From Candidatus Bathyarchaeota archaeon (GTDB lineage: Archaea > Thermoproteota > Bathyarchaeia > Bathyarchaeales > Bathycorpusculaceae), in the NCBI GenBank assembly GCA_003164295.1, contig PLTA01000039.1, positions 245,535 to 309,534 of the forward strand: a DNA stretch of 64,000 bases. The letters run 5' to 3'. Positions 26,723 through 35,535 of the stretch are shown here, one piece after another; position 1 is the first letter of the stretch; each line of letters starts with the position of its first letter. Under the pieces are notes generated by a model. It had not been told where the DNA came from. It saw only the letters and a program-made list of their open reading frames with translations, and did no database searches. A program made the position numbers and the translations under genes.

Positions 26723-26836
26723 CGCCGGGGAAGGGATTCGAACCCCTGCGGGCGCGAAGCCCACCAGCTAACTTGCCTTTTAGCCCTCTTTTGTTAGATC
26801 TCGAGGCTGGCGCGATAACCACTCCGCCACCCCGGC
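26723..26836 (-). tRNA. tRNA-Ser(CGA) with a 30-nt intron
   Basis: The 7-bp acceptor stem GCCGGGG/CCCCGGC, discriminator G, long variable arm (GGGC-loop-GCCC) and T-arm TTCGAAT are all visible. CCA is encoded at 26720-26722. The anticodon loop CTCGAGA reads CGA. The stem CCAGC/GCTGG closes only if about 30 nt (26770-26799) are removed at the canonical 37/38 position. CTAAC/GTTAG pairing at the intron ends supports a splicing-endonuclease substrate. It decodes UCG. Confidence 0.92.
26770..26799 (-). other. Intron of tRNA-Ser(CGA)
   Basis: The intron is inferred from anticodon-arm geometry; the exact boundaries could shift by one or two bases. Its ends, CTAAC and GTTAG (the latter including the first exon-2 bases), pair to form the central helix expected of a bulge-helix-bulge motif. 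Confidence 0.8.
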
Positions 26837-27070
26837 TTGAATACAACGATTGTGTCTGCGATGTAAAAACGTTTCCAGATTAAAAGTAATACACGTAAGA
26901 AACGTCCAAGAATCTGACCGCAAAATATTAATGGAAATAAGACATTATTCAGTTTGAATATAGAAAGCTAAAAAGCACTTGCTTTCCAAAAGATAGCTTG
27001 CTTTCTCTTTTCTAATGGTAACGTTTATAACTTAATTTACTATTAGCTGAAGGCGCGAAGCGGAAGTACT

Positions 27071-28084
27071 ATGGGACATCGTAAAACTCACGCTCCTAAA
27101 CATGGGTCACTTGCTTATTTACCTAGGAAACGCGCTAAAAAGCCAACAGCGCGAATCCGATATTGGCCAAAAATCAAATCTGACTCTCCTAAGCTCTTAG
27201 GGTTCTCAGGCTATAAAGCCGGTATGACGTACGTCTTCACAATTGAAGATCGTAAACGTTCACCCAACTTTGGTAAAGAAGTTGTTCGAGCAGTGACCGT
27301 ACTAGAAACGCCACCAATTATTGCATGTGGCATTAGAACTTACACAAAAACACCATACGGGCTTCAAAACATAGGCGAAGTTTGGATGAAAGATCCACCA
27401 GCAATCCTAGATCGACTGTTGGTTCTTCCTGAAACCTTCAACAGCGAAGCCATGCTTGAAAAAGCCCAGCAAAACCTTGACCAAACAAGCGCAATCCGAA
27501 TAATCACAGCAACACAACCATCTCAAACCAGTCTCTCAAAGAAGAAGCCAGAAGTCTGCGAAATCCAAATCGGCGGAGGCACAATTCAACAACAATTTGA
27601 ATATGCCAAACAACTTTTAGGCAAAACCATAGCGCCTGAAGAAGTATTCAAAGACGGACAATACATTGACATAGCTGGCATTACCGTTGGAAAAGGCTTC
27701 CAAGGAGTAGTTAAACGATGGGGAGTAACCTGCCTGCAACATAAAGGAAGAAAAACAAAACGTGGCATTGCCACTTTAGGACCATGGAATCCCCACCACC
27801 TTATGTACTCAATTCCAAGAGCGGGCCAAATGGGTTATCACCAACGTATAGAATTCAATAAACGCATATTAAAAATTGGAAAAGACGGTAAAGAAGTAAA
27901 CGTTAAAGGCGGATACATTCGATACGGCGAGGTAAAAGGTCCATATATTATAATGGAAGGTAGCATTCCGGGAACAGAAAAACGCCAAATCCGTTTGCGT
28001 GTTCCAGCCCGTCCACCAACAGAAATTCCAGAGGCTCCACCACAAGTTACATATGTGTCTCTTGAGTCTCCTCAAGGAAAATAG
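27071..28084 (+). CDS. rpl3: 50S ribosomal protein L3
   Basis: This is the archaeal/eukaryotic type of uL3. The N-terminus GHRKTHAPKHGSLAYLPRKR and the GKGFQGVVKRWG block near residue 212 are diagnostic. The length of 337 aa is normal. It opens the L3-L4-L23-L2-S19 operon; a TATA-like TTTATAA at 27024-27030 lies 40 bp before the ATG and GGAAG gives the ribosome site. Confidence 0.97.
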   Translation: MGHRKTHAPKHGSLAYLPRKRAKKPTARIRYWPKIKSDSPKLLGFSGYKAGMTYVFTIEDRKRSPNFGKEVVRAVTVLETPPIIACGIRTYTKTPYGLQNIGEVWMKDPPAILDRLLVLPETFNSEAMLEKAQQNLDQTSAIRIITATQPSQTSLSKKKPEVCEIQIGGGTIQQQFEYAKQLLGKTIAPEEVFKDGQYIDIAGITVGKGFQGVVKRWGVTCLQHKGRKTKRGIATLGPWNPHHLMYSIPRAGQMGYHQRIEFNKRILKIGKDGKEVNVKGGYIRYGEVKGPYIIMEGSIPGTEKRQIRLRVPARPPTEIPEAPPQVTYVSLESPQGK

Positions 28085-28095
28085 GATGAAAAGCC

Positions 28096-28890
28096 ATGCC
28101 AGAACAAAAAAACGCAGAAATCTTTGACTTACAAGGAAAATCAAGTGGAAAAACGACGCTTCCAACCATTTTCTCAACACCATTAAGACCAGACGTAATC
28201 AAACGGGCAGTGTTAGCAATACAATCCAGTAGGATACAACCTCAAGGCAGAGACCCAATGGCTGGAAAAAAGACAACTGCAGAATCACGTGGAACCGGCA
28301 GCGGAACTGCAAGAATCCCTCGCATAAAAGGCGGCAGTGGAAGAGCAGCTTTTGCACCAGGCACCGTTAAAGGAAGACAGCCTCATCCACCAAGAGCCGA
28401 AAAGAAAATCCTGAAAAGCATTCCAAAGAAAGAGGCTAAATTGGCATTATTCTCAGCAATTGCAGCTACAGGCCAAAAAGACACCGTTGCCTTACGCGGT
28501 CATAAGATCGCGAATGCACTTCAAATCCCCTTGATAGTTGATGATGCTATCGAGGGCTTAACAAGGGCTAAAGAAGTTGAAGCAGCATTTGCAAGTTTAG
28601 GCATCATGGACGATATTACTCGAGTACGAAACAGCCGTAAAGTTCGCGCAGGAAAAGGCAAACACAGAGGTAGAAAAATGAAGCAAGCTGTTGGTCCACT
28701 AATTGTTGTGGTTAATGGTAAAGGCTTAGCCGATGCGGCATGTAACGTTCCAGGTGTTCAAGTTACTTCGGTCGCAAATCTTAACACTGAAATGTTGGCG
28801 CCTGGAACTCACCCGGGAAGATTAACCTTGTGGACCAATGGTGCAATTGAAACATTAGATAAAATGTATACTAAAGGAGAAAAAGCATAA
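28096..28890 (+). CDS. rpl4: 50S ribosomal protein L4
   Basis: Archaeal uL4 has an extended loop that reaches the exit tunnel, seen here as GTGSGTARIPRIKGGSGR and the PHPPRAEK stretch. VRAGKGKHRGRK near residue 190 is typical. At 264 aa the length is normal. It starts 11 bp after L3 and its stop overlaps the L23 start by one base (TAATG). Confidence 0.96.
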   Translation: MPEQKNAEIFDLQGKSSGKTTLPTIFSTPLRPDVIKRAVLAIQSSRIQPQGRDPMAGKKTTAESRGTGSGTARIPRIKGGSGRAAFAPGTVKGRQPHPPRAEKKILKSIPKKEAKLALFSAIAATGQKDTVALRGHKIANALQIPLIVDDAIEGLTRAKEVEAAFASLGIMDDITRVRNSRKVRAGKGKHRGRKMKQAVGPLIVVVNGKGLADAACNVPGVQVTSVANLNTEMLAPGTHPGRLTLWTNGAIETLDKMYTKGEKA

Positions 28891-29150
28891 TGGACGCCAA
28901 CGAAGTAATTTCTTATCCATTAATGACGGAATCCGCCAGTTTAATGGTTGAACGAGACAACAAACTAATATTCATCGTTAACTTGAAAGCAGGAAAAAGC
29001 GACATCAAAAAAGCTGTTGAAGAACTTTACGAAGTAAAAGTACTCAAAGTAAACCTGCTCATCACACCTCAAGGTATAAAAAAAGCTTTTGTGAAGCTAA
29101 CCCCCGAGTACAAAGCTTCAGATGTCGCAATAAAATTAGGAATACTCTAA
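28890..29150 (+). CDS. rpl23: 50S ribosomal protein L23
   Basis: Archaeal uL23 of 86 aa, with PLMTESASLMVERDNKLIF at the N-terminus and VNLLITPQGIKKAFVKLTPE at the C-terminus. It lines the tunnel exit where SRP docks. Translation is probably coupled to L4 by the one-base overlap. Confidence 0.95.
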   Translation: MDANEVISYPLMTESASLMVERDNKLIFIVNLKAGKSDIKKAVEELYEVKVLKVNLLITPQGIKKAFVKLTPEYKASDVAIKLGIL

Positions 29151-29171
29151 AATTATTAGAAGGCATGACCT

Positions 29172-29912
29172 ATGGGAAAACGTATTCGAGTACAAAGACG
29201 TGGCCGCGGAGGCCAAAACTGGCGCGCTTCCACTCACAAACGTGTTGCTCCAGCAAAATATCCAATCATGGCACCAAAACTATCTTTTGACGCTTCTTTA
29301 ACAGGTAAAATTGAAGCTCTTATGCATAATCCAGGTAGCGGTTCACCAATAGCCTTGATTAAATTTGAAAATGGCTTATCCTGCTACTCAGTTACCCCCG
29401 AAGGTATTTTCACAGGTCAACAAATTTGTTATGGTGGAAAAGCTCCGGCAGAAATCGGTAACATTATTCCTTTAGGAAAAGTACCTGAAGGAACCTTAGT
29501 TTGCGATCTAGAACTTCACCCAGGAGACGGAGGGAAAATGGCAAAGTCTTCAGGTGCATACGCAACAGTTGTCGGTCACACCCCACAAGGAACCATGATA
29601 CGCTTGCCTTCCGGAAGAACAAGATATGTTGATGACTATTGCTTATCAACTGTAGGCGTAGTTTCAGCGTCTGGAAGAATCGAAAAGCCTTTCCTAAAAG
29701 CGGGTAACATGTTCCATTTAATGAAAGCTAAAGGTCACAAGTATCCGAGAGTCAGCGGACGTAAAATGGTTCCAGCTTGCCACCCATACGGTAGCAGCAA
29801 ACGAAGCTCTCGCAGATGCACAACAACATCACATGGCGCACCACCAGGACAAAAAGTCGGATTAATTGCAGCAAGAGGTCCAGGACAAAAGAAGAAGCGG
29901 GCAATTCGCTAA
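29172..29912 (+). CDS. rpl2: 50S ribosomal protein L2
   Basis: Archaeal uL2 of 246 aa near the peptidyl-transferase centre. The motif NMFHLMKAKGHKYPRVSGRK and the following HPYGSSKRSSR are typical; the conserved His is within ACHPYG. It lies 21 bp after L23, with GAAGG before the ATG. Confidence 0.97.
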   Translation: MGKRIRVQRRGRGGQNWRASTHKRVAPAKYPIMAPKLSFDASLTGKIEALMHNPGSGSPIALIKFENGLSCYSVTPEGIFTGQQICYGGKAPAEIGNIIPLGKVPEGTLVCDLELHPGDGGKMAKSSGAYATVVGHTPQGTMIRLPSGRTRYVDDYCLSTVGVVSASGRIEKPFLKAGNMFHLMKAKGHKYPRVSGRKMVPACHPYGSSKRSSRRCTTTSHGAPPGQKVGLIAARGPGQKKKRAIR

Positions 29913-29965
29913 AATTAGGAAGAAGGTTTATAGCGTTTAAAATGAGTTTAAGGTGAAGATGAAAA

Positions 29966-30370
29966 ATGCCTAAAGAATTTAGTTACCGCGGAAACAGCTT
30001 GAACGGTTTGACAGGAATGTCTATGGACGAATTCATTAATCTGCTTCCCTCACGCCAAAGAAGAAGTCTACAACGCGGCTTAACTCCAGAACAACGCATA
30101 CTGCTAGAAAAACTACGCGAAGCTAAGGAAGCACAAAAACAAGGCAAAGACGTCAGTATAAAAACCCACGTTCGAGACCTAATCATTCTGCCTGAAATGG
30201 TGGGTGTAAAAATTCAAGTGCACAATGGCAAAGAATTTGTTGCCATGGAAATCAAACCAGAAATGATTGGACACTACCTTGGCGAATTCGCAATAACTAA
30301 CAAGCCGGTAAGGCATGGAACCCCAGGTATCGGTGCATCACGTTCATCAATGTATGTGCCACTAAAATAA
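29966..30370 (+). CDS. rps19: 30S ribosomal protein S19
   Basis: Archaeal uS19 with the long N-terminal extension ([20 protein letters not shown]) and the C-terminal core [19 protein letters not shown] and [10 protein letters not shown]. Its 134 residues are normal. It is the last gene of the operon here; L22, S3 and the rest of the usual S10-spc string do not follow. Confidence 0.96.
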   Translation: MPKEFSYRGNSLNGLTGMSMDEFINLLPSRQRRSLQRGLTPEQRILLEKLREAKEAQKQGKDVSIKTHVRDLIILPEMVGVKIQVHNGKEFVAMEIKPEMIGHYLGEFAITNKPVRHGTPGIGASRSSMYVPLK

Positions 30371-30502
30371 ACCCGTTTTTTAGTTTTAACTTTTTCTTTT
30401 CTTGTTCTTTTATATGCATTTTCTTTAATGCTCTCTTGTAATGTAAGAATTTTAGGGTTCAAAATTAGGAAAGATTAAAAGCTTAACTCTAACTAGTTTA
30501 AT

Positions 30503-32017
30503 ATGAGGTTTTTAGGGTTGTTCAGTTCTCAGACATGTTTATCCCATTTTTGCAACATACATACTGGCAATAACCGAAAAGACATTTTGCTCGTTTTTCC
30601 CGGAAAATTTAAAGCGCCCGATCCCCAGGTTCCTCTTTCGCTTCTCTATCTAGCCGCTTCGCTTCGAGAAGAAGGTTTTACTGTTCGCATTCTTGATATG
30701 CGGCTTAACGATTATCATCATTTTGAGGTTGGCAATCCCATTTTTGTAGGTATAAGCTGCATGAGTGGTTTGCAAATCAAGTATGCCCTAGAGTTTGCAC
30801 GTTACACAAGAATGCAGGCTCCTTCGTCCCCTATTGTTTGGGGCGGTATTCACCCGACACTTTTGCCAGAACAAACAGCAAGCAACGACTATGTTGATAT
30901 TGTCGTCCGAGGAGAAGGGGAATTAATCATCAAAGACCTAGCGAATGCATTGGCCTTAAATGAACCGCTCGATACAGTTGCAGGAATAACTTATAATTTA
31001 AACGGGTTAATCAAAAATAATCCTGATGGTAACATAATTGATTTGGATGATGAACCAATAGCCTTACCCTATGACCTGCTCCAAATGGAAAGATATCCAT
31101 CGGTAAAATCAGGTCGTTTTCATATTCAAACCAGCCGAGGATGTCCTCATCGATGCGGGTTTTGTTACAACAGTTATTTTAACAAAAAGAAATGGCGAGC
31201 AAAAAGCGCAAAACGGGTACTTGACGAAATCGAGTACATATTAACAAAGTTTCCAAACGTCAAAATAATAGACCCAATTGACGATAACGTTTTTGTAGAC
31301 AAAAAACGCGTTGAAAATATATGCCAAGGAATTTTGAAACGCAAAATTGAAATTCAATGGCGAGCCAATTGCCGATTCGATTATTTATCTACTTACGACA
31401 AAGATTTTCTTGAGCTTTTAGAGAAAGCTGGATGCGTTGAATTGGATTTTGGGGGCGAATCAGGCTCAGAGCGGCTGCAACAGCTTATCTGTAAAGATGT
31501 CACGGCAGAGCAAATGTTGGAATCGGTGAAGAATCTTCGTCGTTGGACCCCTTCAATTGAACCTTACGTTTCATGGATGTGTGGTCTACCAGGCGAAACC
31601 GACGAAGATTTGAACCAAACTTTTGATTTAATGGACAAAATGTCTGAAGTAAATCCTAAAACCCAACATTACGGCATATTTGTTTATACCCCGTTCCCAA
31701 GCCCTGTTATGGAGTTTTTGCCAGCAGAATATAAATCGCCACAATCACTCGAGCAATGGGGCAGTATCCATGTTTTTCATTTCGATCCGCCTTGGCACAC
31801 CAAAGCGCAAGTTGAGAAACTACATACAATTTCAGCCGTCACACGCTGCGCATTTTATCCCCAATCAAGAATAAAGGAACGCGATGCAGCATTCAAAATT
31901 GCTTATGGCATTATGAAACGTATGGCAAAATATAGATGGAAACATCGGTATTTTGAGTTTCCAATAGAACTAAAAATTGCTGATGCGGTAGCGAGAAAAT
32001 TTAAAGGATTCCTGTAA
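30503..32017 (+). CDS. B12-binding-type radical SAM protein
   Basis: Residues about 25-150 form a cobalamin-binding-like Rossmann domain (VPLSLLYLAASLREEGF, then VWGGIHPTLLPE). The radical SAM motif CPHRCGFC is near residue 213, followed by the HemN-like GESGSERLQ segment. Class B members methylate or rearrange lipids, cofactors or natural products. The B12-binding DxHxxG motif is not clear, so cobalamin use is uncertain. It directly follows the ribosomal operon with a separate start region and no ribosome site, suggesting a leaderless transcript. Confidence 0.85.
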   Translation: MRFLGLFSSQTCLSHFCNIHTGNNRKDILLVFPGKFKAPDPQVPLSLLYLAASLREEGFTVRILDMRLNDYHHFEVGNPIFVGISCMSGLQIKYALEFARYTRMQAPSSPIVWGGIHPTLLPEQTASNDYVDIVVRGEGELIIKDLANALALNEPLDTVAGITYNLNGLIKNNPDGNIIDLDDEPIALPYDLLQMERYPSVKSGRFHIQTSRGCPHRCGFCYNSYFNKKKWRAKSAKRVLDEIEYILTKFPNVKIIDPIDDNVFVDKKRVENICQGILKRKIEIQWRANCRFDYLSTYDKDFLELLEKAGCVELDFGGESGSERLQQLICKDVTAEQMLESVKNLRRWTPSIEPYVSWMCGLPGETDEDLNQTFDLMDKMSEVNPKTQHYGIFVYTPFPSPVMEFLPAEYKSPQSLEQWGSIHVFHFDPPWHTKAQVEKLHTISAVTRCAFYPQSRIKERDAAFKIAYGIMKRMAKYRWKHRYFEFPIELKIADAVARKFKGFL

Positions 32018-32025
32018 GCGACAAG

Positions 32026-32454
32026 TTACGCGCTGTAATCTCTTCCTTCAGGCTTAGAGCTTGGCGGTTTTCCTGTTTCAGGAATCTGTGGTAGCGGAAT
32101 TGGCGGTGGAAGATTCAATATTCTAGATATAAGTACAGATTCAATAAAGACAACATTGGATACGGACTGAATTATTATCTGTGCCGGAGGCTTTTTTTGC
32201 TCATAATCCTTGAGCGCTTTATCAATTTCGGTTTTTTCGCCCGTAACAAAAGCATTTCCTTTAATGCTCATCTGAGCAATTGATGGATTAAACCCAATTG
32301 ACAAAACAAACGGTACTTCTAAAGATCCATCTTGTTTCTTTTCCATACCGACAACATTAATGTTAGTGTTTATCTGAATAGGCGGAATTGGTTTTCTAAT
32401 ATCCCAAAAACGTTCAGCAGAAATGCTAGTTATAGTTACGTTTACTCTAAGCAT
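32026..32454 (-). CDS. SecB-fold-like conserved protein (142 aa)
   Basis: The product is beta-rich with INTNINVVGMEK, then VPFVLSIGFNPSIAQMSIKG, and a C-terminal helix ending in a Pro-rich PPPIPLPQIP tail. The order resembles SecB-type holdase chaperones, some of which occur in archaea. I infer this from pattern alone. It is the last gene of the leftward information-processing cluster, 45 bp after S27ae. A chaperone for nascent chains would fit the context. Confidence 0.55.
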   Translation of the reverse strand: MLRVNVTITSISAERFWDIRKPIPPIQINTNINVVGMEKKQDGSLEVPFVLSIGFNPSIAQMSIKGNAFVTGEKTEIDKALKDYEQKKPPAQIIIQSVSNVVFIESVLISRILNLPPPIPLPQIPETGKPPSSKPEGRDYSA

Positions 32455-32499
32455 TGCCGGTCCTCAGAACCTAATCGTGCTAGGTGAATTTAAAACTGT

Positions 32500-32778
32500 T
32501 TATTTTTGCTTATAACGGGTAAAGCCACAGTGACCGCAAGTGTACCTATCGTGATGGTCCCCCATAAAATATCCAGGACCACATCGTTCGCAGGTCGGAC
32601 GGGCTCTAGTAACTTTTTCTCCTTCAGCCTTGTACATTGCACGAACCCCTTTTTCCTCTTTATGCTTCTTTTCTCTTTTCTTTTCAGCTTTTTGAGTTTT
32701 TGCTGCTGGCGCTGCTTCTGCCGCTGGGGCTGCCGCAGCGGGTGCATCTTCCTTCTTTACTGGTGGTTTTTTGGACAT
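32500..32778 (-). CDS. rps27ae: 30S ribosomal protein S27ae with long Ala/Lys-rich N-terminus
   Basis: The C-terminal zinc-binding core is intact: CERCGPGYFMGDHHDRYTCG followed by HCGF. About 45 residues of Ala/Pro/Lys/Glu-rich low-complexity sequence precede it, making it 92 aa against about 50-65 in most archaea. The ATG overlaps the S24e stop (TAATG). Confidence 0.93.
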   Translation of the reverse strand: MSKKPPVKKEDAPAAAAPAAEAAPAAKTQKAEKKREKKHKEEKGVRAMYKAEGEKVTRARPTCERCGPGYFMGDHHDRYTCGHCGFTRYKQK

Positions 32779-33089
32779 TATGCTTTGGCCTCTTCCTTAG
32801 GTTTTTCAGGTGGGCTATTACGTTTTCTAATATATTCAGGTTCCACAAATGTCGCTTGTGCAACATTTTGGTAAACGTTAGCATCTCCTGTTGTAATGCT
32901 CGTTCCCGTTTTTGTATGCATTCTCTTAATGAAAACTACGTCATCAGCAATTTTCATTTCAATGGCTACGGCTCTTTTTACTTCTAGCCTCGGAGGTGTT
33001 TTCTCTTTTGGACCTTGGATAATAGTGAAAACTACTTCTTTCCGTTTCAGAAGTGGGTTATCTTTAGTTGATTCAATTTTGATTTGCAT
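32778..33089 (-). CDS. rps24e: 30S ribosomal protein S24e
   Basis: Typical eS24 opening (IKIESTKDNPLLKRKEVVFT) and the conserved FIKRMHTKTGT segment, with a basic/acidic tail. At 103 aa the length is usual. It sits between dephospho-CoA kinase and S27ae, the common archaeal order. Confidence 0.95.
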   Translation of the reverse strand: MQIKIESTKDNPLLKRKEVVFTIIQGPKEKTPPRLEVKRAVAIEMKIADDVVFIKRMHTKTGTSITTGDANVYQNVAQATFVEPEYIRKRNSPPEKPKEEAKA

Positions 33090-33114
33090 TAATATTCACT
33101 TTAAGGCGTAAAGT

Positions 33115-33666
33115 TCATACAGTTTTCTTCTTATTTAGCTTTTCTAAGGGTTTCATGGCATTTAGGAATTCTTGAGCTTGACCCTTCTTTTCAGATGTTA
33201 CTTTTATAATAACTATGCCTGAATATGGCTGTCCATAAACCACATAAGCGTTTTCTGGGGCATATAGAGTTGCGATTAAAGTAAGTAAATCTTCCTCGCC
33301 CTCAACAACGATGTGAGTGTGTCCACCTTTTGTTAAGGCTTCTTTGATGGCGGCGATAGCCTCCTCCGTTATGGTTCCTTGCGGATTTTTCACATTAACA
33401 GTTTCTTCTCCGTGTGCCTTCGGAGGCACAGTAGCTTGGTTTCGAAGAGAAACAAGGTCAATAATTGTAATTTGTGGATTTATAGCATTTTGATGCAGAT
33501 TTTTTGAAACCACATCGCCCACAGAAATAATCAAAGGAGGCTTATCCCTTGCCAAAAACTCCTTCAATTTAGCCATTGTTTCACAAGAGGTACCTGTGAC
33601 TAGCAGACCGAAAGGGTCCTTCAATTTTATACGTAACTCAGGAGTTATGATATACAGTATTTTCAT
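33115..33666 (-). CDS. GTP-dependent dephospho-CoA kinase (DUF359 family)
   Basis: The archaeal last step of CoA synthesis uses this enzyme with GTP. Family features: LRIKLKDPFGLLVTG at the start, SVGDVVSKN near residue 60, and VEGEEDLLTL near 125. ATG 33666 is preferred over a TTG five codons upstream because family members begin just before this segment. It lies between Spt4 and S24e, the usual neighbourhood. Confidence 0.92.
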   Translation of the reverse strand: MKILYIITPELRIKLKDPFGLLVTGTSCETMAKLKEFLARDKPPLIISVGDVVSKNLHQNAINPQITIIDLVSLRNQATVPPKAHGEETVNVKNPQGTITEEAIAAIKEALTKGGHTHIVVEGEEDLLTLIATLYAPENAYVVYGQPYSGIVIIKVTSEKKGQAQEFLNAMKPLEKLNKKKTV

Positions 33667-33731
33667 AAGCGGAACTTGCAAAAAATAAATTGCTCGGTAG
33701 GTTAAGAAACTACCGCAAAAACGCCAAAAAC

Positions 33732-33917
33732 TTACCGGACTTTTAGTGCGTATCTGCCTTTTTCTTTTATGTTCATTGCCTTTGCGACGGCTGAGTTCTC
33801 TGGATCGAACATAACTACTAAGCCGCTGAAGTCTTCGCTAAAATTTGTGGATTTGCATTTAGGGCATACATTTTCTTTTGTTATAAAATGACAGTTAGTG
33901 CATGATTTTTCGCTCAT
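33732..33917 (-). CDS. spt4: Transcription elongation factor Spt4 (RpoE'')
   Basis: A 61-residue zinc protein with CTNCHFITKENVCPKCKS at the N-terminus and the ENSAVAKAMNI motif near the C-terminus. With Spt5 it forms the processivity clamp of RNA polymerase. It begins 16 bp after rpo7. Confidence 0.95.
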   Translation of the reverse strand: MSEKSCTNCHFITKENVCPKCKSTNFSEDFSGLVVMFDPENSAVAKAMNIKEKGRYALKVR

Positions 33918-33933
33918 TCAATTTCGCTCCTAT

Positions 33934-34518
33934 TTATGCTGCCTTTTCTTTGTTTTCGGCTTGTTTCTTTTCTGGGGTAGGTGGTGCCTCTTTTAGCCAA
34001 TCTAATTTACCTAAGAATGGCTGTCGAGCAGTTACACCGATTTTTCCTGAGCTTCCGGCTCTGCCTAGTGAAACAGCCGTAATTCTAACACGAACTTGGT
34101 CACCTGTAGTGAGTTTTCTTTTACTTTCCTTTCCCAGCAGTACACCTTGCTTTTCATCGTAAGAGATGTAGTCGTCCATGAGCTGTGAAACGTGAAGTAA
34201 CGCATCTACTGGTCCAATGCGAACGAAAGCGCCGAAATCTGCTATTTCAACTACGTCTCCTTCTACGATTTCTTGGATTACTGGGTAGAAGGTTAACAAT
34301 GAAAATGTTACCTTGTGAAAAGTTGCTCCATCGCCTGGAATAATTTTGCCAATTGGACTTACTTCTATACTTGTAACTGAAATTACGTATCCCAATTCCT
34401 CGTCAACAACACCTTCGTATTTCTGCTTAACTTGTTCGCGTCCAACTTTTTCTAAAGGGTTGCCGAAGGTTTCAGGAGGAATGCGGATAGTATCCTGCAA
34501 CGTTATGAGCTTAAACAT
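33934..34518 (-). CDS. rpo7: DNA-directed RNA polymerase subunit Rpo7 (RpoE')
   Basis: The N-terminal tip domain starts MFKLITLQDTIRIPPETFG. The S1 RNA-binding domain covers about residues 80-165 (EIADFGAFVRIGPVDALLHV). Rpo7 forms the stalk of RNA polymerase with Rpo4. Its 194 residues are normal. A Lys/Glu-rich tail ends the protein. It follows the PIN gene by 2 bp. Confidence 0.96.
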   Translation of the reverse strand: MFKLITLQDTIRIPPETFGNPLEKVGREQVKQKYEGVVDEELGYVISVTSIEVSPIGKIIPGDGATFHKVTFSLLTFYPVIQEIVEGDVVEIADFGAFVRIGPVDALLHVSQLMDDYISYDEKQGVLLGKESKRKLTTGDQVRVRITAVSLGRAGSSGKIGVTARQPFLGKLDWLKEAPPTPEKKQAENKEKAA

Positions 34519-34520
34519 GG

Positions 34521-34943
34521 TTATATCAATCCGTCAATCTCTAGCCGAGATTTTTGTCTCACATAAATCACTGGGACGCTTATATCTCTTAGCCTCTTTC
34601 GTAGTTGGCTATCGTTGGTAAAAACAGGCGAACTCCAAGCTTTAGCAACCTTAACTATGACATCGTCTGTACGCATTTTTTCATCGCTATCAATGGGAAC
34701 ATACTTGCATTTCTCAGTAAGCTTTAAGGCGTAAGCAGCTTCTCTGCGAATTTTAGGTGACTCTTTGTTTGCTAGAATTTCAAGTTCTCGTTTAACTGGC
34801 GAAAGTAAAATAAAAGATACATTTCGATTTATCAAACGTTCAACTTCCGTAAAAATATCTATTTTGAACTCAAGTGAAACAAAAAATGCGTTTGAATCTA
34901 AAATGATTTTCAGTGTATCATTTTTCTTTTGTAATACGGACAC
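34521..34943 (-). CDS. PIN-domain nuclease (Fcf1/Utp24-like archaeal type)
   Basis: PIN active-site acids are visible: LDSNAF near residue 16, an acidic ELE near 56, TDDVIV near 94 and TNDSQL near 112. Its fixed place just upstream of rpo7 is seen across archaea and suggests a housekeeping role in rRNA processing rather than a toxin. No antitoxin gene is adjacent. Confidence 0.87.
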   Translation of the reverse strand: MSVLQKKNDTLKIILDSNAFFVSLEFKIDIFTEVERLINRNVSFILLSPVKRELEILANKESPKIRREAAYALKLTEKCKYVPIDSDEKMRTDDVIVKVAKAWSSPVFTNDSQLRKRLRDISVPVIYVRQKSRLEIDGLI

Positions 34944-35090
34944 TTGGTGCGGCTCCTATTCCAATAAAAATTTGTTTTTCATGCTTAAAAATTTTTAATT
35001 GTTTTAAATTGCTTAAATGTAACTTTGGCTCATCTTGCTATCACTTTAAATACAATAAGCAAATGAATTGTGCAAGAGCTGGGTGAATGA

Positions 35091-35528
35091 ATGCTTCGCG
35101 AGAAATCTTGTGGTGCGGTTATCTTCTTTAAGAAAGATGACTTGACAAAGTATCTGCTTCTTAATTATGCAGCGGGACATTGGGATTTTGTTAAAGGCAA
35201 TGTGGAACCAAACGAAACCGAAAAGCAAACCGTTGTACGGGAACTGCAAGAAGAAACGGGTATAACTGAAGCCCACTTCATAGAAGACTTTAGAGAACCA
35301 ATCGCCTATTTTTATCGCAGACAAGGCCTAACGGTACATAAGGAAGTAGTATTCTTTGTAATGGAATCATACACCGATAAAGTAACGATTTCTTTTGAAC
35401 ATGTAGGCTTCGCCTGGTTGGATTATTCCCATGCCATGGAAAAACTAACTTTCAAAAATGCTAAAGATGTCCTTCAAATGGCACATGATTTCTTGAAGAA
35501 AAACGGTATAATAAAACCTACAGATTAA
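35091..35528 (+). CDS. NUDIX hydrolase (Ap4A hydrolase-like)
   Basis: The NUDIX box runs from GNVEPNETEKQTVVRELQEETGI, with the REL-x2-EETGI core intact near residues 47-58. The N-terminal SCGAVIFFKK and the short length (145 aa) match diadenosine-tetraphosphate hydrolases. It is inserted on the opposite strand between PIN/rpo7 and aIF2-gamma and has its own TATA-like CTTTAAATA about 45 bp upstream. Confidence 0.9.
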   Translation: MLREKSCGAVIFFKKDDLTKYLLLNYAAGHWDFVKGNVEPNETEKQTVVRELQEETGITEAHFIEDFREPIAYFYRRQGLTVHKEVVFFVMESYTDKVTISFEHVGFAWLDYSHAMEKLTFKNAKDVLQMAHDFLKKNGIIKPTD

Positions 35529-35535
35529 CAATTTT

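Noticed and set aside
32506..32874. 122-codon plus-strand ORF opposite S27ae and S24e
   Set aside because: Phe/Leu/Cys-rich antisense of two firmly identified ribosomal genes.
34521..34943. PIN protein as a VapC toxin
   Set aside because: There is no antitoxin gene, and the position upstream of rpo7 is a conserved housekeeping location.
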